From assembly GCA_963555925.1 (NCBI GenBank), contig CAUVXJ010000106.1, forward strand, positions 1-64,000: 64,000 nucleotides of DNA. Direction: 5' to 3'. This DNA is from Protofrankia sp963555925. Lineage in GTDB: Bacteria; Actinomycetota; Actinomycetes; Frankiales; Frankiaceae. The position numbers and the translations under genes are program-made. Below are positions 55,156 through 62,512 of the stretch, one piece after another (positions within the stretch are counted from its first letter, which is position 1; each line of letters begins with the position of its first letter). Under the pieces are notes generated by a model. The model made no database searches, had not been told where the DNA came from, and saw only the letters and a list, made by a program, of their open reading frames with translations.

Positions 55156-56151
55156 TCACGGACCGGCGAGCGGACGCGTCACCGCGACGATCGACGTCCA
55201 GTCCGACAGGTCCGATTCGACGACGCCCCAGCGGGCACCCTTCGCAGCGATCACCCGCCCGTCACCGACGTACATCCCGACGTGGCCGGGGGCCGCGGGC
55301 GTACCGTCCGCACCCGGGATGAACAGCAGGTCGCCGGGCTGCGGATCCACCCCTGCGACGATAGGCCCGGCCCGCATCTGGTCAACGGTGACCCGCGGCA
55401 GCGACACCCCGATCCGGGCGTAGGCCGCCTGGACCAGAGACGAACAGTCCCAGGCATCCGGCCCGGTCGCACCCCACACATAGGCCTTGCCGAGCTGGGA
55501 ACGCATGAACGCCACCACCGGTGCGACGGCCGCGGCGGACACCGGGGCGCCGGTCGCGACGGAATCGCCGTAGACCTGGGCCCGCGCAAGGATGGTCCGC
55601 ACGTAGTTGCGGGTCTCCGGATACGGCGGGAGGCCCGCGTAGGCCAGTACGGCGCCGGGCCCCGCGTTGTAGGCCGCGAGCATGTTCTCCTGCGCATCAC
55701 CGGGAACCGACGCCACGGACGCGGCCACCGCGCAGTCGTAACGGGCCGCGGCCGGGATGGCATCGGCCGGATTCCACACATCCCCGTGGCCGTGCAGTGC
55801 CCACGTCCCGGGCATGAACTGGGCGATACCCATCGCACCGACGCCGGACTGGGCGCTCGGGTTGAAGCCGGACTCCTGGTGCAGCTGGGCGGCCAGCACA
55901 GCCGGGGTGACCTCACTGCAGCCGGCGTTGGCCGCCGCATCGATGATCATTGGCAGATACTCGGGTGGGATACCGTCCCCGTTGGTGATGACCCGGCTCC
56001 GGCCGGAGCCGTTGGTGCCGATGAAGGGCCCGGCGATGATCACAACTACCGCCATGACCACGAAAACGAACGCGATGATGGTGCCCATGAGGCCCACACC
56101 GGTCCACAGCAGCCACTGCCGCCGATACACGCGACCCGCTCCCGAAGCCAT
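55156..56151 (-). CDS. Bifunctional lytic transglycosylase - NlpC/P60 peptidoglycan hydrolase
   Basis: The 331-residue protein has one membrane anchor (WTGVGLMGTIIAFVFVVMAVVVIIAG), an SLT domain at about 60-190 with the catalytic Glu93 (HQESGFNPSAQ) and AMGIAQFMPGTW, and an NlpC/P60 domain at about 205-325 with Cys236 (WDCSSLV) and His290 (GHVGMYVGD). The two activities cut glycan strands and cross-links. This is the standard wall-opening enzyme of Gram-positive conjugation systems (VirB1-like). ATG 56151 lies three bases after the previous gene's stop, the third gene of a small minus-strand operon. Confidence 0.93.
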   Translation of the reverse strand: MASGAGRVYRRQWLLWTGVGLMGTIIAFVFVVMAVVVIIAGPFIGTNGSGRSRVITNGDGIPPEYLPMIIDAAANAGCSEVTPAVLAAQLHQESGFNPSAQSGVGAMGIAQFMPGTWALHGHGDVWNPADAIPAAARYDCAVAASVASVPGDAQENMLAAYNAGPGAVLAYAGLPPYPETRNYVRTILARAQVYGDSVATGAPVSAAAVAPVVAFMRSQLGKAYVWGATGPDAWDCSSLVQAAYARIGVSLPRVTVDQMRAGPIVAGVDPQPGDLLFIPGADGTPAAPGHVGMYVGDGRVIAAKGARWGVVESDLSDWTSIVAVTRPLAGP

Positions 56152-56154
56152 GGT

Positions 56155-56835
56155 TTACCGGCCCGGCGCATCGCCGTAGGAGTTCGCGAGAGCCGCCGCA
56201 GCCACGAGCCAGGTGCCGTCGGTCTGGCGCAGCAGTGTGAGGAGCGGGTTGGACACCGTCTCCACCCGGTCGCCGGTGTGGTCGCTCACTGTCGTGCGCC
56301 GCACGTTGAGCAGCAGCACCACCCGACCGGTCGCCTTGGTGTCTATACCGCCCAGCGGGGATGTCGCCAGGACGACGACGGTGGACCGGGTGCCGGCCGC
56401 CTGCAGCTCGAGCCATGCCCTGGTCGGTCCCTGCGCGGAGTCGTCGCCGAGGCCCTGCCCACTGAGCTGGGCGAAGAAGTCCGGGGTCATGCAGTCGCGG
56501 GCACGCGGGAGGCCGGCGTTCGGCCCGCTGTCGACCCGCGCGTCAAAGGATTGCCAGCGCACGAAGCAGTCCGCGGCGACACTTGCAGGATCATGGGTGT
56601 CCAGCGGAGTGGAGGCCGGCGGTGAAGCGGTGGCGAGGGGAGGGCCGGGCGGCACGTTCGCGGCCGGCGGCGGCCCGGTCGTGGGCGGGCCTGCGCTCGC
56701 CCGAGCCGCGACGTCGCGGATCGCCGAGCAGGCGGGCCCGCCACCCCCCAGCAGCAGCAGCGCGATCACGATCACGATCATCCTGGACGCCCGCCGGGAT
56801 GGCGGCGACTCGACGGACGAGCCAGGAGAGATCAC
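56155..56835 (-). CDS. Membrane-anchored protein of the type IV secretion locus (possible VirB8/TcpC-like)
   Basis: From GTG 56835 the 226-residue product has one N-terminal membrane helix (MIVIVIALLLLGGGG) with a Cys36 nearby, a Pro/Ala-rich linker and a 130-residue domain (DPASVAADCFVRWQSFDARVD... CMTPDFFAQL... TWLVAAAALANSYGD). The order of one helix followed by a small alpha-beta domain is that of VirB8/TcpC scaffold proteins with an NTF2-like fold; this is my inference from position and layout. The start overlaps the HTH gene stop by four bases (GTGA). Confidence 0.7.
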   Translation of the reverse strand: MISPGSSVESPPSRRASRMIVIVIALLLLGGGGPACSAIRDVAARASAGPPTTGPPPAANVPPGPPLATASPPASTPLDTHDPASVAADCFVRWQSFDARVDSGPNAGLPRARDCMTPDFFAQLSGQGLGDDSAQGPTRAWLELQAAGTRSTVVVLATSPLGGIDTKATGRVVLLLNVRRTTVSDHTGDRVETVSNPLLTLLRQTDGTWLVAAAALANSYGDAPGR

Positions 56836-57050
56836 TCCCTGCCGTCCAGCCAGTCCCGGACCCGGCCGCGGCGGACGCGCCACTGGTGCCCCACCTTGCG
56901 GGCCGGGATCTCCCGTTCGGACAGGAGCTTGAGCACCGTGCTCTCCGAGAGCCGCAACCACGCGACAAGCTCGTCGACCGTCAGTACGTCATCGTCCGCT
57001 GGATCTCTGCCTACCGCGAACGCCGCCACCGGGACGCCTTCCTGTGCCAC
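56832..57050 (-). CDS. Small helix-turn-helix (excisionase/MerR-like) DNA-binding protein
   Basis: The 72-residue product is a winged helix of the excisionase type: VLTVDELVAWLRLSESTVLKLLSEREIPARKVGHQWRVRRGRVRDWLDGRE. It is the first gene of the minus-strand operon and lies opposite the ParA-like gene, so it probably regulates the divergent promoters. The GTG start at 57050 follows GGGAAGGGGG. Confidence 0.88.
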   Translation of the reverse strand: MAQEGVPVAAFAVGRDPADDDVLTVDELVAWLRLSESTVLKLLSEREIPARKVGHQWRVRRGRVRDWLDGRE

Positions 57051-57250
57051 GCGACGACCCCCTTCCCGAGCACATCGTCGCTGGCGCCGGAAGTTACACC
57101 CACGCAAGGCACCGTGACGAGCCCCGAAGGGGCCTTGTCATACTTGAACTGCTCGTGTTACATCGATCCGTTCAAAGCTCGAACCAACTAACCACAAGTA
57201 ACGGCAATGGGCATCAACCAGCCGGAGACTACCACGGAGGTCGACAGCGC
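57051..57250. promoter_or_regulatory. Divergent promoter region of the type IV secretion locus
   Basis: A 200-bp AT-richer region. TTGTCA at 57135-57140 and TTACAT at 57158-57163 are separated by 17 bases and could form a plus-strand promoter, though the -10 is poor. A small GCCCC/GGGGC stem lies at 57121-57133. Likely target of the HTH protein. Confidence 0.45.
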
Positions 57251-59841
57251 GTGACCGATGTATCGCAGGAACCGTACGGTGAGGACGGCGACGCACGTCC
57301 CGTCTCACTGATCGGTGCCCGCATACCCGCGCCGACCCCACGTCCGGCCTCGACGACCCGTGGCGCGGCCCCCACCGACCCGATCCCGACGCCCAGGTCG
57401 GCTGCCGGCCCCGGAACCGGCAGTGGCAGCGGTGCGGACCCGGCGGGGGGAGGACGGGCGGGCGGTCGCCTGCGCCGCCGGTTGCGCGGTGGCCCGAACG
57501 ATGAGGACCGCGCCGCGGTCGACGACCCCCGCCAGGCCGAGACGTTCCTCCTACATGACACGGCGGGCCTGCCGGCCGCCGACAACCCCACGCCCATGCT
57601 CCCCGAACAAGCCACAGCAGGCGAACAGGCCACAGCAGTCGAACAGGCTGCAGCGCCGGAACCGGAACCGGACCCGTCACCCCCACCGGCCGCCGACTCA
57701 CACCCGGCCGTCGATGGCCCGCCGGATTCGACCGACGGCCGGCCCAGCGTCGTGCGCCTGGATGGCAGAAGGCGCCGCAATCATGCTTCGTCCGCAGCTG
57801 CGCCGGCAGCGCGGACACAGCAGGTCGGGCCAGCACCGCCCGTTGAGCCAGCACCGCCCGTTGAGCCAGCACCGCCGGCGGAGTCCGCGGAGTCCGCGCG
57901 TCTACCCGCGGTGGTGCCCCGACACCCGAGCAGCCAGGAGCTGTGGCCCTGGCAGGAACCGTGGGATGACGTCGCAGCCTTGGAGCCGTGGGAGGAGATT
58001 CCCATTCGGGAATCGCTCGCCGACCGGGCCTCCGCACCGCTACGAGGCTCCTGGCGGGTGGCGGTCACTGCGCTGACCGGCGGTTCGGGGCGCACCACCG
58101 TGACGGCGATGATCGGCCTGACGCTCGCAGCTGTCCGCGCTGAACCCATAGTCGCTGTCGACCTCTCCGGTGATCTGGAACGCACCGCGGACACGACCGA
58201 CGACGGCCTGGACACCGCGTTCGGAATCCCGCTTGCGGAGCGCGTCGGCGCATGCCCGTCAGCGACCGTCAGCGACCTCGTCGCGGACGCGATCTCCTAT
58301 CGGGCCCGCCGGGGTGGAGCGGCACGACCGGTCGGTGAACTCCGCTGGCTGATCAATGGTGGCACCGACGACGCATACCCGAGCGGGGACAGCGCGAGTC
58401 TGGACGTCCTGCCCGCCTGCAGACCGAGCGAACCCGCCGTGGCGGCAGNNNNNNNNNNNNNNNNNNNNNNNNNNNNNNNNNNNNNNNNNNNNNNNNNNNN
58501 NNNNNNNNNNNNNNNNNNNNNNNNNNNNNNNNNNNNNNNNNNNNNNNNNNNNNNNNNNNNNNNNNNNNNNNNNNNNNNNNNNNNNNNNNNNNNNNNNNNN
58601 NNNNNNNNNNNNNNNNNNNNNNNNNNNNNNNNNNNNNNNNNNNNNNNNNNNNNNNNNNNNNNNNNNNNNNNNNNNNNNNNNNNNNNNNNNNNNNNNNNNN
58701 NNNNNNNNNNNNNNNNNNNNNNNNNNNNNNNNNNNNNNNNNNNNNNNNNNNNNNNNNNNNNNNNNNNNNNNNNNNNNNNNNNNNNNNNNNNNNNNNNNNN
58801 NNNNNNNNNNNNNNNNNNNNNNNNNNNNNNNNNNNNNNNNNNNNNNNNNNNNNNNNNNNNNNNNNNNNNNNNNNNNNNNNNNNNNNNNNNNNNNNNNNNN
58901 NNNNNNNNNNNNNNNNNNNNNNNNNNNNNNNNNNNNNNNNNNNNNNNNNNNNNNNNNNNNNNNNNNNNNNNNNNNNNNNNNNNNNNNNNNNNNNNNNNNN
59001 NNNNNNNNNNNNNNNNNNNNNNNNNNNNNNNNNNNNNNNNNNNNNNNNNNNNNNNNNNNNNNNNNNNNNNNNNNNNNNNNNNNNNNNNNNNNNNNNNNCT
59101 GCCGCGCCTGCTCCGGCCGGTCAGACCGCAACGCACCCACCCGCGCTGGTGCCGGCCGGGGTACCCGGCCCGCTCACCCCCCAGGTACTCGCCTCGGCCT
59201 TCAGCACGCTGGAGCCGGTCTACCCGCTGGTGCTCGTCGACGCCCCGCTCGACTGGACGTCGCCGCTGGCGTCGCTCACGCTCGGCGGAGCCGGCGTCAT
59301 CGTTCTGGTCGTGCCGGCACTCCCCGGCGATCTCGCCGAGGCGGCAGCCGCGTTGCGCGGCTCAGACGGTCCTCGGACGCGCCACGGCGGCCCGGCACCA
59401 ACAGTGATCGTCGCCGCACTGTCGGTGCGGCGCGGCCGGTGGTCGCCTCAGACCCGGTCTGCTGCGGCCAAGCTGGCTCGGCGGGTGGACGCGATGGTTC
59501 GTATCCCCTATGACACGCGGCTGGATGACACTGTTACCGAGGCACTGCGTACCCGTCCGGGAAACAGCGCCAAGCAAGGAGACAACGCTGGTCGAGGGCA
59601 GTGCAACGCCGTTCCGATTCCGTTCTCCCGACTGCGGTGGCGCAGCCGGCGGGCGTTTCTCCGACTGGCCGCAACCGTCGTTGACGCGTGCCGTGACCCG
59701 GATGACATCAGCGTGGACAACAATGAGACCGACGACACAGCTGCCGTGCACAGCCACGCTATACATGATCGCAGCTCAGTTCCGGGCGTATCATCCGACG
59801 ATCTGCGCGCCGACCTGAACCCAGGAAGGGAACAGCAATGA
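57251..59841 (+). CDS. ParA/MinD-like P-loop ATPase with Walker A Lys replaced by Arg, interrupted by assembly gap
   Basis: The protein starts with about 250 residues of Pro/Glu-rich disordered sequence, then a ParA/MinD-type domain: WRVAVTALTGGSGRTTVTAMIGLTLA (277-283 GGSGRTT, so Lys is Arg281), AVDLSGDLERTADTTDDG. After the 650-N gap the C-terminal part (VYPLVLVDAPLDWTSPLASLTLGGAGVIVLVVPALPGDL...) matches the second half of the fold. The frames disagree across the gap because its length is approximate. In actinobacterial secretion loci such ATPases are thought to position the machine; the Arg change may abolish hydrolysis. GTG 57251 has GGAGG at 57236-57240. The stop overlaps the next start. 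Confidence 0.75.
58449..59098. other. Assembly gap (650 N) inside the ParA-like gene
   Basis: The two parts on each side belong to one P-loop ATPase, missing its middle (switch II region). Confidence 0.95.
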
Positions 59842-60254
59842 TCGTCCATACCGCGACCGCGCAGGTAACGGTCGTCCTCGCCCAGGTCCAGGTCAAGCCC
59901 GACGACTCCAAAGCGCCTGGGATCAACGCGCTCAAGGACCTCGTCAACGGCCTCGCCGCGTATGCCGTGATCGCAGCCGTCGCAGCCGTGCTTCTCGGCG
60001 GCATCGCCTGGGCACTCGGCGAGCGGATGGGCCTCGACCGCGCCTCGACGATCGGCAAGAGCGGTGTGCTCGCCGGCTTCGGGCTCGCCTTCCTCGTCGG
60101 CGCCGCGGCGGCCGTCGTCAACTTCTTCCTCGCGACCGGAGCGACCGCGTCGTCCGGCACCCCGGACCAGCCCAAGGCGTTGGACAGACCGGCTGTCGTC
60201 CGGACCCTCGACCCCGGGGACCACGACCAGACGCCCCCGCCGTGGCCGTTCTGA
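59838..60254 (+). CDS. VirB2/DUF6112-like small membrane protein
   Basis: The 138-residue product starts ATG 59838, overlapping the previous stop by four bases (ATGA). After a short hydrophobic start come two membrane helices (ALKDLVNGLAAYAVIAAVAAVLLGGIAWALG and SGVLAGFGLAFLVGAAAAVVNFF) separated by a charged loop, and a polar C-terminal tail. This two-helix plan is that of VirB2/PrgI-like pilin or channel proteins; in actinobacterial loci the family is DUF6112-like. The exact role is inferred. Confidence 0.75.
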   Translation: MIVHTATAQVTVVLAQVQVKPDDSKAPGINALKDLVNGLAAYAVIAAVAAVLLGGIAWALGERMGLDRASTIGKSGVLAGFGLAFLVGAAAAVVNFFLATGATASSGTPDQPKALDRPAVVRTLDPGDHDQTPPPWPF

Positions 60255-60352
60255 CCCGTTCCTGCCATCCCGACCGGCCGATATTGGGATGATGGGTCGG
60301 CTGTCGTTGCCGAGCAGGCACGTCCAAGGCTGTCACACCGAGGGAGGGGACG

Positions 60353-61168
60353 TTGGTCAACGAGCCTGACTGGGCTCCGCGCAGTCTTGTCGCCCTCCTG
60401 GCGGTAACCGGCGTAGCAATGCTCGCCATCGGTATCCTCATCGGCCGCTACCTGCTTCCCGCGTCGAGCGCACCCGTTGCCCGGGCACCAGTCGAGCCGG
60501 TGGGAAGCGCCCAGCCGGATGCGGAGGCGTCCACCGCCGTCGTGCCAAGGCCCAGCGACGGCAGTACCAGCCGGCCCGGGACGAGCCCGCCTCAGACACC
60601 CGCCACCGCGACACCGGCCGGACGCCCACTGCCGGGTATGCCGACCCGCACCAACGAGTTCGGGATTCCGGTCGGCTACCCCCACACCGAAGCCGGCGCC
60701 ATAAGCGCCTGCGGCAATTACGTCGCCGCCTACTCCTTCGCTCGTAATCGGGAACCGTCGCGCATACATGCAGTATTGACATCAATATCCGAAACGACAG
60801 TGGTAAGCAAGCTCGCAAATCGCATTATTGAAGTTGACAAAAAGAATTCAACCAGCTATGGTGCAACGTCGATTAACGATCCGAAAATCAGCTTCAACTC
60901 TCGTATTCTCGGATTCGAAGTTCAGCAGAAAACACTCGACACTGTAACCGTTTCAATTTGGTCTTCAGCCAGTTTTGGGGCTTACGAAAATACTGACGTA
61001 AATCTCCTTCCCCAAGCACGCTGGGGAACCGATATATGCGCAGTAACCTGGTTCAACAATGACTGGAAAATCACAGATGCTAACGATGGTCCAGGCGGTC
61101 CCGTCATAACCGAAAGGGCTGCCGAGGGATACCAGCGGTTCACATACGTGGGAGGCCCTGGATCATGA
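60353..61168 (+). CDS. Type IV secretion locus membrane-anchored protein (unknown), mosaic composition
   Basis: The 271-residue product has one N-terminal membrane helix (SLVALLAVTGVAMLAIGILIG), a Pro/Thr-rich linker, and a domain beginning GIPVGYPHTEAGAISACGNYVAAYSF. From about codon 138 the DNA changes from about 70% to under 50% GC, with AT-ending codons and many Asn, Lys and Ile, and this continues into the next gene. A TTG start at 60353 is supported by GAGGGAGGGGA. It is typical in position of a small scaffold protein of actinobacterial T4SS loci. I do not know its function. Confidence 0.75.
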   Translation: MVNEPDWAPRSLVALLAVTGVAMLAIGILIGRYLLPASSAPVARAPVEPVGSAQPDAEASTAVVPRPSDGSTSRPGTSPPQTPATATPAGRPLPGMPTRTNEFGIPVGYPHTEAGAISACGNYVAAYSFARNREPSRIHAVLTSISETTVVSKLANRIIEVDKKNSTSYGATSINDPKISFNSRILGFEVQQKTLDTVTVSIWSSASFGAYENTDVNLLPQARWGTDICAVTWFNNDWKITDANDGPGGPVITERAAEGYQRFTYVGGPGS

Positions 61169-61235
61169 GTTCCCAGGTCGATGGCGTTAATGTAATTGCA
61201 ATCAGTTTTGATCCGTTCACTCCTCTCAAAGATAC
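60765..61235. other. Low-GC island crossing a gene boundary
   Basis: By eye the GC content drops to under 50% against about 70% or more either side. It covers the last two thirds of the 60353-61168 gene and the first 70 bases of the next. Edges are abrupt on both sides. Confidence 0.75.
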
Positions 61236-62505
61236 CGTTTCAGACGGGACCGGGGGCTTCCTGGACTCGGTGGGTACAGCGTTCGCGAACATGGCAGCTG
61301 ACCTGTCGGCATCCGTGTTCAGCTTCGCGGCGCAGAAGACCGCGATCGACCTGAACCAGGACTACGTCGTCAGGAACTACAACATCGTCTTCGGTGTGGC
61401 GATCCTGGTGGTCACCGGCCTGTTCATCTGTGCCTGTATTGTCGGCGCCGTGCGCGGGGACCCGCACATTCTCGGCCGCGCTCTCGCATCCACCGGCACC
61501 GCGATCATCGGCTCCTTCGTCGTGCTGGCTCTCCTGCAGATGCTGCTTTCCGCCAGCGACGGCATCTCCGAATCGTTCGGCGACGGCGCGCCGCTGGGCG
61601 CAAGCCTGGTGGCCCAGCTTCGAGCTCTCCCCCAACAGGGCAACTTCGCTCTCGACATGGTCCTGTCGCTGCTCGTCGCGCTGTTCTCGTTCGCGCTCTT
61701 CCTGGTTCTCTATATCCGCAAAGTAGCCATCATCGTGGTTGCGGTGTTCATCCCGCTGTATCTGGCCGGGCAGCCGGCGATGTCGACCCGCAACTGGATG
61801 AAGCGAGCTGTGGAAATCCTCGCCGCGCTCGTCTTCGCCAAGCCCGTCATCTATGCGATCTTCACCCTGGGCTCGAGCATTGCCAGCGACGCGACCGGAT
61901 CAGCCATGGACCAGACACTGACGATTCTCAGCGGCATTGTGATTATGGCCGCCGCGGTCTTCTCACCGCTCGCCCTTCTCTATGTGATCGGGATGGCCGA
62001 CGTTCAGATCATGCAGGCGATCGGCTCGGCGAGTAAGCGCGGCGCGGCAACGTTCGGCCACGGCGCGGGCGCGCTGCTCGGCTCGTCGTCGCGGGAGACC
62101 TTCCGGGGTATCGGCGGCCGGCTGCAGAGCCGACAACGGAGCGGGTCGGGGGTAGACGCGGGCCGGCCCGTCACCGGCGATCTCGCCCCGGTCAGCGCCG
62201 GTGGCACGGCCAGGGCGGGCAACCGCCGCGGGTCCTCAACCGGCCCGGCGACACGGGTCGGCACACCGACCGCCCGTGCCCGCCAGACCAGCGGTGCTCA
62301 GGCCGTCGGTGCTCAAGCCGCCGGTGGCCAGCCGGCCCAGACCGCGGCACGGGCCACCGGCGGTGGCTCCGCGCCGCGCGGCGGCACCTCCGCGCGCGTC
62401 CCCCGAGCGTCGATTCCCCGCGCCGTGCCACCCAAGGCCGCGGCATCGCCCAAAGTGACCACCCCGACGCCGCCGATTCACCCCACCCGTACCGGAAGAA
62501 GCTGA
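61165..62505 (+). CDS. VirB6/TrbL-like polytopic membrane protein
   Basis: The 446-residue protein begins ATG 61165, overlapping the previous stop (ATGA). It has an outer N-terminus and about six membrane helices (NIVFGVAILVVTGLFICACIVGAV, IIGSFVVLALLQMLL, VLSLLVALFSFALFLVLYIRKVAIIVVAVFIPLYLAG, ILAALVFAKPVIYAIFTL, LSGIVIMAAAVFSPLALLYVIG), then a long Gly/Ala/Arg-rich disordered tail. The segment YIRKVAIIVVAVFIPLYLAGQP is typical of the TrbL/VirB6 inner-membrane channel protein. It ends seven bases before the next gene. The first 70 bases fall in the low-GC island. Confidence 0.85.
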   Translation: MSSQVDGVNVIAISFDPFTPLKDTVSDGTGGFLDSVGTAFANMAADLSASVFSFAAQKTAIDLNQDYVVRNYNIVFGVAILVVTGLFICACIVGAVRGDPHILGRALASTGTAIIGSFVVLALLQMLLSASDGISESFGDGAPLGASLVAQLRALPQQGNFALDMVLSLLVALFSFALFLVLYIRKVAIIVVAVFIPLYLAGQPAMSTRNWMKRAVEILAALVFAKPVIYAIFTLGSSIASDATGSAMDQTLTILSGIVIMAAAVFSPLALLYVIGMADVQIMQAIGSASKRGAATFGHGAGALLGSSSRETFRGIGGRLQSRQRSGSGVDAGRPVTGDLAPVSAGGTARAGNRRGSSTGPATRVGTPTARARQTSGAQAVGAQAAGGQPAQTAARATGGGSAPRGGTSARVPRASIPRAVPPKAAASPKVTTPTPPIHPTRTGRS

Positions 62506-62512
62506 GTCGGGC

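Noticed and set aside
55009..56625. 538-codon plus-strand frame opposite the NlpC/P60 gene
   Set aside because: Antisense shadow; the minus-strand gene has complete catalytic domains.
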